Made by a program: the position numbers and the translations under genes
Source: CAIVAT01 sp038212325
GTDB lineage: Bacteria > Bacteroidota > Bacteroidia > Bacteroidales > FEN-979
DNA length: 13,564 nucleotides
Assembly: GCA_038212325.1 (NCBI GenBank)
Contig: JBBQUQ010000091.1
Span: forward strand, 1-13,564
Direction: 5' to 3'
Shown here: one piece after another, positions 6,414 to 13,564 of the stretch
How the letters are laid out: the number at the start of each line of letters is the position of its first letter
How positions within the stretch are numbered: position 1 is the stretch's first letter
The notes under the pieces: generated by a model
What the model was told of the DNA's origin: nothing
The model's input: only the letters and a program-made list of their open reading frames with translations
Database searches by the model: none

Positions 6414-8033
6414 ATGAATGAATCAACCAAGTTAAGGATTTCCGGAAGCATCGTGATGCTGCTCGTTGCACTTTTTTTTGCAAACCAGGCACCGGCCCAG
6501 AGCAAACAGGATCCAAATGCCGGGATCAAGAAGTACAATGCAGCCATGCAGCTGATCAACTATGCCTATGTCGACACCGTCAATGAGGCGCGCCTGGTGG
6601 AAAAAGCCATTATAGAAACCCTGAAGGATCTGGATCCGCATTCGGTTTACATATCGAAAAAGGATGTTCAGAAGGCCAACGAGCCGCTCGAAGGCAATTT
6701 TGACGGGATCGGCGTTCAGTTTGAAATCCTCAGGGATACCATATCCGTGGTTCATTCAATCACCGGCGGCCCGTCGGAGCGGCTTGGCATCATGTCGGGC
6801 GACCGGATCGTGAAGATTGACGGCGAAGTGGTGGTAGGCAAGAAGATCACCAACCAGTTTGTGCTCGACCATCTGCGGGGCAAACGGGGAACCAAAGTGA
6901 ACGTATCCATCTTCAGGAAGGGCAAGAAAGATCTCATCGACTTCACGATCACCCGCGATAAAATTCCCATCAACAGCATCGATGCGGCTTACATGATCAA
7001 GCCCGGCATCGGTTACATCAACCTGAACAAGTTCGCGCAGACCTCGATGCAGGAATTTACCGAATCGGTGACCCTGCTGCAGTCGCAGGGGATGAAGAAC
7101 CTGATTCTCGACCTCCGCAACAATACAGGCGGTTACATGGGAACAGCCATTGAACTGTCGGACGAATTCCTCAAGACCGGAAAGCTGATCGTGTACACGG
7201 AGGGGAGACATGCGCCGCGCGAGGATTTCTATTCGACGGCCAGGGGAATGTGCGAAACGGGCAAAATTGTGATCATGATCAATGAAAATTCGGCCTCGGC
7301 CAGCGAAATCGTATCGGGCGCCATCCAGGATTGGGACCGGGGGATCATCGTGGGCCGGAGGTCGTTTGGAAAGGGTCTTGTGCAGCGGCCTTTCCAGCTT
7401 CCCGACAGTTCCCAGATCCGCCTTACAACGGCCAGGTACTACAATCCGTCGGGGAAATGCATTCAAAAGTCCTATGCAGAGGGCAATGACAAGTATTACG
7501 AAGATTTCAGCACGCGGGTGAAACATGGCGAGCTGATCCATCCCGACAGCATCAAATTTCCCGATTCCCTGAAGTATTATACGTCGAAGAAACGGGTCGT
7601 GTATGGCGGCGGCGGGATCATGCCCGATGTGTTCATCCCTTGGGATTCGACCCCGATTTCGGATTATTACCTCGACCTCCGCCGGAAAAATGTCGTCAAC
7701 ACCTATGTGGGCGACTATGTGGATAAGTCGCGCAAGTCGCTCAAAGCCGGCTATCCTGAGTTCAGCCTGTACGAAAAGAATTTCCAGATCGACGATGCGT
7801 TCATGGCCGACTTCTTCGTTTATGCTGAAAAAGAGGGGGTTAAAAAAGACGAGAAGGGGTATGCTGACGCTGAAAAGCTGATCAAGTCGCAGCTCAAAGG
7901 GCTGATTGCCCAAAAGCTCTGGGATATGACCGAACTGTACACGATCATCAACCAGTATGATGCGGAGGTTCAGAAAGCCATTGAGGTGACAGAAGACGAT
8001 GCCTTGTTCCAAAAGCTTCAGATTGACCGCTAA
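6414..8033 (+). CDS. ctpA: C-terminal processing peptidase, S41 family
   Basis: A 539-residue serine protease of the S41 tail-processing family, acting in the periplasm. Residues 1-29 form a signal peptide (basic start, hydrophobic core IVMLLVALFFA, cleavage near APAQ). A PDZ domain lies at about 93-180, with GIGVQFEI and SERLGIMSGDRIVKIDGE. The protease domain follows: GYINLNKFAQTS, LILDLRNNTGG (230-240), ENSASASE and GRRSFGKGLVQ. The catalytic pair is Ser 295 and Lys 320, exactly 25 residues apart as in E. coli Prc and the plant D1 protease. The last ~180 residues (from about 360) have a Bacteroidota-style extension rich in Tyr, Asp and Lys. Family members trim the C-termini of envelope proteins; the substrate here is unknown. 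A TAnnTTTG box lies at 6372-6379. The 3' end overlaps the start of the glycosyltransferase gene by 35 bases if that gene uses its ATG. Confidence 0.95.
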   Translation: MNESTKLRISGSIVMLLVALFFANQAPAQSKQDPNAGIKKYNAAMQLINYAYVDTVNEARLVEKAIIETLKDLDPHSVYISKKDVQKANEPLEGNFDGIGVQFEILRDTISVVHSITGGPSERLGIMSGDRIVKIDGEVVVGKKITNQFVLDHLRGKRGTKVNVSIFRKGKKDLIDFTITRDKIPINSIDAAYMIKPGIGYINLNKFAQTSMQEFTESVTLLQSQGMKNLILDLRNNTGGYMGTAIELSDEFLKTGKLIVYTEGRHAPREDFYSTARGMCETGKIVIMINENSASASEIVSGAIQDWDRGIIVGRRSFGKGLVQRPFQLPDSSQIRLTTARYYNPSGKCIQKSYAEGNDKYYEDFSTRVKHGELIHPDSIKFPDSLKYYTSKKRVVYGGGGIMPDVFIPWDSTPISDYYLDLRRKNVVNTYVGDYVDKSRKSLKAGYPEFSLYEKNFQIDDAFMADFFVYAEKEGVKKDEKGYADAEKLIKSQLKGLIAQKLWDMTELYTIINQYDAEVQKAIEVTEDDALFQKLQIDR

Positions 8034-9294
8034 CCCTGGCGAGGCTCACCGGTTGCCATTTCTTTACCTGGCCCTTCCTGTCATGGATGAGGCCGATCTG
8101 CTCCCGCGTCTGCTGCAATGCATCGCCGCCCAATCCTATCGCCGTTTCAGGCTGTTTGCCTGCGTTAACCAGCCCGAAAGCTGGTGGCACGACCCGGCGA
8201 AGATTTCCGCATGCGAGAACAACGGGGCAAGTTTAAGGCTTTTAGGAGACTACCCTGCCTTTGACATTGAGGTTATCGACCACTCGTCGAGGGGGCATGG
8301 GTGGACCGGCAAGCGCCATGGGGTGGGTTATGCCCGGAAAGCCGTGATGGACAAGGTGAACGCTGCTGCCGCTCCCGGGGATGTGATGATAAGCCTCGAT
8401 GCCGACTGTACTTTTTCAGAGAATTACCTGGCGTCGGTTGCTGAGAATTTTTGCAGCCATCCCGACGCTGCAGCCCTTGCCGCCCCTTATTTTCATAAAA
8501 CACCTTCGGATGCGCAGGCTGCCAGGGCCATGCTGCGCTATGAGATCTACATGCGCCACTATTTCCTGAACCTTCACCGCATTGGTTCTCCGTATGCGTT
8601 TACCGCACTGGGTTCAGCCATGGCGTTGCCGGTGCGGGCCTACCGGGCCATCGGGGGCATGACGCCGAAGCTGAGCGGCGAGGACTTCTACTTTCTGCAG
8701 AAGCTGAGGAAATACGGGGAGGTTATGGTGTGGAATGATGAGGTGGTTTACCCCGAGGCGCGGTTTTCCGACCGTGTGTTCTTCGGCACGGGTCCGGCCA
8801 TGATCAAAGGTGCGGCGGGCGACTGGTCGAGCTACCCGGTTTACCCTGTGAAATTTTTTGACGACATCCTGGAGACCTACCTGCTGCTTCCGAACCTTTA
8901 CCTTCAACCGATGGAAACCAAAGTAGTGAAGTTCATGGCGGCGGTTTTCAGGGAAGAGGACCCGCTGCAGCCGCTGCGGGTTAACCACCGCGACCTTGAG
9001 CACTTCACGAGGGGCTTTCATGAGAAATTCGACGGGCTGCGCATCCTCCAGTACCTGAAAGCCGCGAATGAATCCGATCCGTCGGGCGATGAGGAAAATT
9101 TAAAGGAGTTCCTGGCAGGGTTTCATGCAGCCGGCGAACCGGGAACGCCTGTGATAAGCCCCGGCAGTTTTTCATTTTCAGATTCCCCGGCCGGCGAACT
9201 GGAAAGCATCAGGATGTTCCTGTATCGCAAGGAGACGGAGGCAAGGCTTACTGCAACACTTTCGTTACCAGGTCGGCCGCCTCTTTCAAGGTGA
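7999..9294 (+). CDS. Glycosyltransferase, family 2-like
   Basis: A protein of up to 431 residues with a GT-A fold. The Rossmann-like start is LPFLYLALPVMDEADLLPRL (19-38). The nucleotide-sugar/metal DxD motif is in ISLDADCTF (Asp 134 and 136). GSAMALPVRAYRAIGGM and SGEDFYFLQKLRKYG (216-240) match the acceptor-side acidic motif of family 2. There are no membrane segments, so it acts in the cytosol or at the membrane surface; donor and acceptor cannot be told. The start is uncertain. The ATG at 7999 lies inside the 3' end of ctpA (35-base overlap). A TTG at 8053, residue 19, begins just before the conserved fold, follows the ctpA stop, and has GAGG nine bases upstream, so it is a credible alternative. 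The C-terminal 15 residues lie in sequence shared with the 3' end of sucC on the other strand (9248-9294) and look unconstrained. Confidence 0.88.
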   Translation: MPCSKSFRLTANPGEAHRLPFLYLALPVMDEADLLPRLLQCIAAQSYRRFRLFACVNQPESWWHDPAKISACENNGASLRLLGDYPAFDIEVIDHSSRGHGWTGKRHGVGYARKAVMDKVNAAAAPGDVMISLDADCTFSENYLASVAENFCSHPDAAALAAPYFHKTPSDAQAARAMLRYEIYMRHYFLNLHRIGSPYAFTALGSAMALPVRAYRAIGGMTPKLSGEDFYFLQKLRKYGEVMVWNDEVVYPEARFSDRVFFGTGPAMIKGAAGDWSSYPVYPVKFFDDILETYLLLPNLYLQPMETKVVKFMAAVFREEDPLQPLRVNHRDLEHFTRGFHEKFDGLRILQYLKAANESDPSGDEENLKEFLAGFHAAGEPGTPVISPGSFSFSDSPAGELESIRMFLYRKETEARLTATLSLPGRPPLSR

Positions 9295-10438
9295 TGGCCG
9301 AGTGAACCTTTAACCCCGACGCATCAATCAGCTTTTTGCCCTCTTCGGCGTTGGTGCCCTGCAGGCGCACAATGATGGGGATGTTGATCTCCCCGATGTT
9401 TTTATACGCGTCGACCACACCCTGTGCCACCCGGTCGCAACGCACGATACCGCCGAAGATATTGACCAGGATCGCTTTGACGGCCGGATCTTTCATGATG
9501 ATGCGGAATCCCTCTTCCACGCGTTTGGCATTGGCCGATCCGCCAACATCGAGGAAATTGGCCGGGTCGCCGCCCGAAAGCTTGATGATATCCATCGTAG
9601 CCATCGCCAACCCTGCACCATTCACCATGCAGCCCACATTGCCATTCAGCGTCACATAGTTCAGGTCGTGTCGTGTTGCCTCAACTTCGATGGGGTCCTC
9701 TTCGTCGAGGTCGCGCATGAGGGAGATATCGGGGTGGCGAAAGAGAGCGTTGTTGTCGATCACCATCTTGGCATCGGCGGCAAGGATTTTGTTGTCGGAT
9801 GTTTTAAACACAGGGTTGATCTCGATCAGCGAGGCATCGGTTGCCTCATAGACCTTGCAAATGCCGAACACAAATTTCAACATGCTTTTATAGGCGTCGG
9901 CCTTCAGTCCGAGGTTAAAGGCTATCTTGCGCGCCTGGAACGCCTGCAGGCCGACCTTCGGGTCGATTTCCTCGGTGAAGATCTGTTCGGGGGTCTCCTC
10001 TGCTACGGCTTCGATATCCATGCCGCCCCTGGGGGAATACATCAGCACGGTGCGTCCCCTCTGCCTGTTGAGCAGGATGCTCATGTAGATTTCCGATGGC
10101 TCGGAGGGGCCGGGATAATAAATATTCTGCTCCACATACACCTTTCTCACCAACTTTCCCTCCTTGTTGGTTTGCGGGGTGACCAGGTTCATGCCGATCA
10201 TCTGCCGGGCGAGTTCGCGCACCTCATCGATCGATTTTGCAACCTTAACGCCTCCTCCCTTCCCGCGGCCGCCCGCGTGCACCTGGGCCTTGATCACAAA
10301 CTTGTCGGTTCCGGTTGCGCCCTGGAGATATTCAGCCGCTTTCACTGCCTCTTCCTCGGTGTGGGCAAGTCCGCCTTCGGGAACGGCAACGCCGTATTGC
10401 TTTAAGATCGATTTGCTCTGATACTCGTGCAGGTTCAT
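9248..10438 (-). CDS. sucC: Succinyl-CoA synthetase (ADP-forming) beta subunit
   Basis: A 396-residue subunit of the TCA-cycle enzyme that interconverts succinyl-CoA and succinate with formation of a nucleoside triphosphate. The N-terminal ATP-grasp domain begins NLHEYQSKSILKQYGVAVP and includes KAQVHAGGRGKGGGVK (about 50-65). The central and C-terminal parts hold GNVGCMVNGAGLAMATMD, ANFLDVGGSA and AILVNIFGGIVRCD, all hallmarks of the family's subunit interface and ligase domain. Length is slightly above the 385-390 of E. coli and Bacillus. The alpha subunit gene sucD is not next to it here: downstream is the convergent glycosyltransferase (47-base overlap) and upstream is a divergent ABC ATPase. 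A full-consensus promoter lies at 10464-10494, giving a leader of about 20 nt without a Shine-Dalgarno sequence. Confidence 0.97.
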   Translation of the reverse strand: MNLHEYQSKSILKQYGVAVPEGGLAHTEEEAVKAAEYLQGATGTDKFVIKAQVHAGGRGKGGGVKVAKSIDEVRELARQMIGMNLVTPQTNKEGKLVRKVYVEQNIYYPGPSEPSEIYMSILLNRQRGRTVLMYSPRGGMDIEAVAEETPEQIFTEEIDPKVGLQAFQARKIAFNLGLKADAYKSMLKFVFGICKVYEATDASLIEINPVFKTSDNKILAADAKMVIDNNALFRHPDISLMRDLDEEDPIEVEATRHDLNYVTLNGNVGCMVNGAGLAMATMDIIKLSGGDPANFLDVGGSANAKRVEEGFRIIMKDPAVKAILVNIFGGIVRCDRVAQGVVDAYKNIGEINIPIIVRLQGTNAEEGKKLIDASGLKVHSAITLKEAADLVTKVLQ

Positions 10439-10463
10439 ATGGAGGAGTGTTAGTATTGGCTGT

Positions 10464-10494
10464 CAAAATTAGTAGTTTGAAATGGATTTACAAA
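10464..10494 (-). promoter_or_regulatory. Consensus Bacteroidota promoter for sucC
   Basis: On the minus strand the sequence reads TTTG (10491-10494), 19 bases, then TAATTTTG (10464-10471). This matches both boxes and the 19-base spacing of the Bacteroidota primary promoter. Transcription should begin near 10457, about 20 bases before the sucC ATG. Confidence 0.8.
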
Positions 10495-10522
10495 AAAGAG
10501 GATGCAAAGATTTCTATTTTCT

Positions 10523-10530
10523 TAACTTTG
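10523..10530 (+). promoter_or_regulatory. Probable -7 box for lolD
   Basis: TAACTTTG matches TAnnTTTG exactly and lies 17 bases before the ATG at 10548, so the transcript would have a leader of only about 10 nt. No TTTG is found at the expected upstream distance. It lies back to back with the sucC promoter in the 109-bp divergent gap. Confidence 0.55.
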
Positions 10531-10547
10531 CCGTTTAAGGCAGTTTT

Positions 10548-11201
10548 ATGATCATTGCGCGTAACATCCAGAAGTCATTTGGCCCGCTGAAAGTTCTCAA
10601 GGGGATTGATCTTGACGTGCAAAAGGGTGAAATCATCTCCATTGTCGGCGCATCAGGTGCCGGGAAGTCGACGTTGCTCCATATCCTTGGCACCCTCGAC
10701 AGGGCCGATGCCGGCACGGTTGAGCTCAACGGTATCAGGGTTAATGAGCTGCCGGAGCGCCAGTTGTCTGCTTTTCGCAACAGGCAGATAGGGTTCGTGT
10801 TCCAGTTTCATCACCTGCTTCCTGAATTCACGGCGCTGGAGAACATATGCATCCCGGCATTCATCGCAGGGAGGGGGAAGGGGGAGGCGATCAATAAGGC
10901 GATGAAGCTTCTTGAACTGATGAACCTTGCAGATCGCGCCGGCCACAAGCCATCGGCGCTTTCGGGCGGCGAACAGCAGCGCGTTGCGGTGGCGAGGGCC
11001 CTGGTGAATGATCCTTCGGTGATCCTGGCCGATGAGCCTTCGGGGAACCTCGACTCAGCCTCAGCCGTTGAATTGCACAAGTTGTTTTTCAGGCTTCGCG
11101 ACCTGTTCCGGCAAACCTATGTCATCGTAACCCATAACCTCGACCTGGCAAACATGGCCGACCGCAAGTTGACGATGAAGGACGGCCTGATCGATGTGTA
11201 G
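10548..11201 (+). CDS. lolD: ABC transporter ATP-binding protein, LolD/MacB type
   Basis: A 217-residue ATPase subunit. Walker A is GASGAGKST (34-42), the Q-loop glutamine is in FVFQFHHLLPEF (Gln 86), the signature is LSGGEQQR (138-145), Walker B is VILADEP with Glu 163, followed by the D-loop SGNLD and the H-loop VTHN (His 196). The FQFHHLLPEFTALEN wording and compact size are typical of LolD, which powers release of outer-membrane lipoproteins, and of the related MacB/FtsE group. No permease gene (LolC/E or MacB-like) is adjacent: upstream sucC is divergent and downstream is a long repeat protein. Free-standing lolD genes are in my recollection usual in Bacteroidota. The lipoprotein role is therefore likely but rests on sequence type alone. 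Confidence 0.88.
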   Translation: MIIARNIQKSFGPLKVLKGIDLDVQKGEIISIVGASGAGKSTLLHILGTLDRADAGTVELNGIRVNELPERQLSAFRNRQIGFVFQFHHLLPEFTALENICIPAFIAGRGKGEAINKAMKLLELMNLADRAGHKPSALSGGEQQRVAVARALVNDPSVILADEPSGNLDSASAVELHKLFFRLRDLFRQTYVIVTHNLDLANMADRKLTMKDGLIDV

Positions 11202-11241
11202 CGCATGCATGTAATTAATTCCGAAAAATCACGTTAGTCAT

Positions 11242-11249
11242 TATCTTTA
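11242..11249 (+). promoter_or_regulatory. Weak -7-like box before the repeat-protein gene
   Basis: TATCTTTA differs from TAnnTTTG only in its last base and lies 31 bases before the ATG at 11281. No TTTG box is present 19-21 bases upstream. It is the best candidate in the 79-bp gap after lolD. Co-transcription with lolD is the alternative, since no terminator is visible between them. Confidence 0.3.
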
Positions 11250-11280
11250 GCGTTAAATCAACAGAACACCCAATTATCGC

Positions 11281-13564
11281 ATGAAAATAGTCAAACTTAA
11301 CAGATCCATTCCAATTGCTGCTTCAGTACTGGTTTCTCTTATAGCTTTCTCGTTGTTCGTTGCCCGTCAGGCAAATCGCGAACGCAGCAGCCATGATTTC
11401 CTTCCGACCGGCAGCACGCCCGCCAGTGACACCACACCTGCCGGCAGATTGAAAACACAGGACTCCCTCTTCAATGTCATTGTGAGCTCCGCGGATAAGT
11501 ACTACAATGAAAAGAATTATGAGAAATGCCTGGCAGAGCTGACCAGGGCGCTGCAAATAAAACCCCAGGATCAGGTACTTAAAAACCGGATTGCGAGCCT
11601 GAACCCACTGGTCGCTACCCAGAAGGAGCAGCGGGAGGCCAGCCAGAAATCGCTGGCATCGGGCGACGTTTATTTTAAAGCCAAAGATTACCTGAACGCA
11701 AAGTCGGCCTATCAGCAGGCCGTTTCACAGGACCCCACCGATATGGTTGCGGCCGACAAACTTCGTAAAACCATGGATCTGCTGCGTTCGCAAAAAGCGC
11801 AGAACATCCTTTTCGACGTATCCATTTCGAGTGCCGACAAGCTTTTCCAGGCCGGCGAATACGACAAGGCCATGCAGGAGTACGAAAAAGCAGGTAAGCT
11901 CCTGCCGGGAGATCCCTATCCGAAAAACAAGATCAACGAAATTATCAAGATCCAGGTTGATGGCAAGGTGAAAGCCGAGGAGTATGCGGCAGCGATTGCC
12001 CGGGCCGATAAATTTTACCTGGCAAAAAGCTACCAGGATGCCCTGCTGGATTATAAAAAGGCCGCAGTGATAAAACCCGGCGAAAAATATCCGCAGGACA
12101 GGATACTGGAACTTGCCGGCTTGATTGCGGCGCAAAAAGCCAAAGATGATGCCTACATCAAGGCGATCGTGCTGGCCGACGAATCGTTCAAGTCCACACA
12201 GTACCCCGGTGCACTCAAACTCTACAAAGACGCCCTGGCCATCAAGCCCGAACAGGCCTATCCCAAAGACAAGATCAGGGAGATCGAAGCTATCATGGCC
12301 CGGATTGCCAATGCCCAGGCAGATTACGACAAATATATCACCCTTGCCGACAGCTCCTACATCGAAAAAAAATATTTCCAGGCCAGGGAAAACTATGTGA
12401 TGGCCTCCTCGGCAAAACCCAATGAGGCTTACCCGAAAGAGATGATCGCCAAGGCCGACAAGATGCTTACGGGGCAGGAGTCAGCGATGGCGAAGGCCAT
12501 GGAGGAGCAGTACCTGCGAACCATTGCCGGCGCCGACAAATTGCTGACGGAGAAGTCGTATGAGCTGGCCCGGGCCGAGTATGTCAAAGCAACGAACCTG
12601 AGGCCCGCGGAACAATATCCGAAGGATAAAATAGCGGAAATCGAGAGCATTTTTGCAAATGCATCGAAGGACAAAGAGTCGCAGTACCAGCTTGCGATCT
12701 CAAACGGCGACCGGGCCCTTAAATCCAAAATCTATGAAACAGCCCGGTCGGAATTCCAGCTTGCGCTGACCATCAAGCCCACTGAAGCCTATCCGAAATC
12801 AAAACTTGCCGAGGTTGAAAAGCTGATGGCTGCGGATGCACAGCAAAAGGCCGGGGATGCACGCTATGCAAATGCCATCGGCAAGGCCGACAGCATGCTG
12901 ACGGCAAAGGCATACCTGCCTGCGAAAGCCGCATTTCAAACTGCCTCGAACATGAAGCCCGACGAGGTATATCCAAAAAACAAAATCGTAGAGATCAACC
13001 TGATCCTGTATAATCTGGATAAGCAAAAATCGCAGGAGCTCGCTTACGCCTCGGCGATTGCCAAAGCTGACAAACTGCTTGCCGAAAAATCATATGCCCA
13101 GGCAAAGGCGGAGTTTGCGAATGCATCGGCGCTGCAGCCCGACGAAACTTATCCCAGGGAGAAATTAGCGGAAATCGATAAACTCTTCGCCGACCAGGCG
13201 GCCGCGACGCGATCCCTGGAGGAGAATTACCAGTCGGCCATTGTAAAAGCCGACAAATTGCTGGCTGATAAAGCCTATGAGCCTGCAAAAGCTGAATATG
13301 CAGGGGCCTCTGCACTGAAGCCTGCCGAAAAGTACCCGGTGACAAAAATAGCAGAAATCGATGCCATAATGGCCGGCATTGCAAAGCAGAACGCCCTGGA
13401 TGAGGAATATGCCTCCATCATTGCGAATGCCGACAAGCTGCTCGCCGACAAATCGTATGATGCCGCGAAAGGGGAGTATCAGTCGGCATTGGTCAAAAGG
13501 CCTGCCGAGCAGTACCCGAAAGATAAAGTAGCTGAAATAGATAAAGCGCTTGCCGAACTGGCAG
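11281..13564 (+). CDS. Very long TPR-like repeat protein, N-terminal membrane anchor (partial)
   Basis: The reading frame is open from the ATG at 11281 to the end of the window: 761 codons with no stop, so the protein is longer still. Residues 10-28 (IPIAASVLVSLIAFSLFVA) form a single membrane segment after a basic start, so it is a signal anchor or uncleaved signal. A Ser/Thr/Pro-rich linker follows to about residue 60. Twelve repeats of 57-62 residues come next. The typical late repeat reads AIAKADKLLAEKSYAQAKAE, then F or Y, NASAL, a Pro, then YPREKLAEIDKLF. The first two helices look like a TPR unit; the third (YPKDKIAEID and beyond) is an extra charged helix, so each unit is a TPR plus about 23-28 residues. 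A periplasmic scaffold is my inference. I do not recognise a named family, and the C-terminal domain that might reveal function is outside the window. Confidence 0.9.
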   Translation, partial: MKIVKLNRSIPIAASVLVSLIAFSLFVARQANRERSSHDFLPTGSTPASDTTPAGRLKTQDSLFNVIVSSADKYYNEKNYEKCLAELTRALQIKPQDQVLKNRIASLNPLVATQKEQREASQKSLASGDVYFKAKDYLNAKSAYQQAVSQDPTDMVAADKLRKTMDLLRSQKAQNILFDVSISSADKLFQAGEYDKAMQEYEKAGKLLPGDPYPKNKINEIIKIQVDGKVKAEEYAAAIARADKFYLAKSYQDALLDYKKAAVIKPGEKYPQDRILELAGLIAAQKAKDDAYIKAIVLADESFKSTQYPGALKLYKDALAIKPEQAYPKDKIREIEAIMARIANAQADYDKYITLADSSYIEKKYFQARENYVMASSAKPNEAYPKEMIAKADKMLTGQESAMAKAMEEQYLRTIAGADKLLTEKSYELARAEYVKATNLRPAEQYPKDKIAEIESIFANASKDKESQYQLAISNGDRALKSKIYETARSEFQLALTIKPTEAYPKSKLAEVEKLMAADAQQKAGDARYANAIGKADSMLTAKAYLPAKAAFQTASNMKPDEVYPKNKIVEINLILYNLDKQKSQELAYASAIAKADKLLAEKSYAQAKAEFANASALQPDETYPREKLAEIDKLFADQAAATRSLEENYQSAIVKADKLLADKAYEPAKAEYAGASALKPAEKYPVTKIAEIDAIMAGIAKQNALDEEYASIIANADKLLADKSYDAAKGEYQSALVKRPAEQYPKDKVAEIDKALAELA
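11461..13564 (+). repeat. Protein-level tandem repeats, 57 then about 60 residues
   Basis: Anchored on the Tyr (or Val in the first two) of the Y-P-K-x-K motif, repeats fall at 11575, 11746, 11917, 12088, 12259, 12430, 12616, 12790, 12970, 13150, 13333 and 13513. Intervals are 57 residues five times, then 62, 58, 60, 60, 61 and 60. The amino-acid motif is well kept, but codons differ freely between copies (for example Ala-Asp-Lys-Leu-Leu is written several ways). The duplications are therefore old and maintained by selection on the protein rather than recent DNA expansion. Confidence 0.88.

Noticed and set aside
6756..8012. Minus-strand open frame of 418 codons
   Set aside because: It lies wholly antisense to ctpA, which has clear catalytic motifs; the composition is that of a shadow frame in GC-rich coding DNA.
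9668..10405. Plus-strand open frame of 245 codons
   Set aside because: Antisense to sucC, a certain gene; shadow frame.
10548..13564. LolD plus repeat protein as a dedicated transport or defence system
   Set aside because: No permease, nuclease or toxin gene accompanies them, and simple adjacency with a possible separate promoter does not support a joint function.

Overview
The window looks like a chromosomal segment of a Bacteroidota bacterium, probably an uncultured member of Bacteroidales or a close relative. The evidence is the gene content: a coiled-coil/ZapA pair next to RNase Y, a DUF2851 protein, a Bacteroidota-type CtpA and a LolD-type ATPase. Several start regions also carry the phylum-specific promoter (TTTG or TTG near -33 and TAnnTTTG near -7), and Shine-Dalgarno sequences are scarce. 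Coding DNA is moderately GC-rich, while the intergenic gaps are AT-rich and contain short tandem repeats.

Left edge (1-1015): a decayed region. It holds two REP-like hairpins with a shared GCTAAAGC core, six copies of a 15-bp tandem repeat, and a 5'-truncated secreted-protein gene remnant on the minus strand. A single extra base breaks that remnant. An array of 8-bp repeats runs into the rny stop codon.

Minus-strand block (1013-3413): reading leftward, a small coiled-coil protein, zapA, a ~200-nt structured RNA best read as 6S RNA, and rny. A near-consensus promoter (TTG-N19-TATCTTTG) precedes the block. It joins cell division, RNA-polymerase regulation and mRNA decay. No promoter consensus is visible just before the RNA or rny, so readthrough from upstream is plausible.

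Middle (3533-9294): a DUF2851 protein; a membrane-anchored helix-hairpin-helix protein converging on and overlapping a rhomboid protease; then the periplasmic processing protease ctpA, whose 3' end overlaps the start of a family 2-like glycosyltransferase.

Right part (9248-13564): sucC (minus strand) converges on and overlaps the glycosyltransferase gene, and diverges from a lolD-like ABC ATPase. The intergenic gap holds a promoter on each strand; the sucC one fits the consensus exactly. After lolD comes a very long open reading frame that leaves the window. It has one N-terminal membrane segment followed by at least twelve TPR-like repeats of 57-62 residues, and is the least ordinary protein here.

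Most of the window is core Bacteroidota genome. I see no phage, CRISPR array, insertion sequence or defence locus. The items most worth a second look are the 6S RNA candidate and its coupling to rny, the giant repeat protein, and the decayed repeat-rich left edge.
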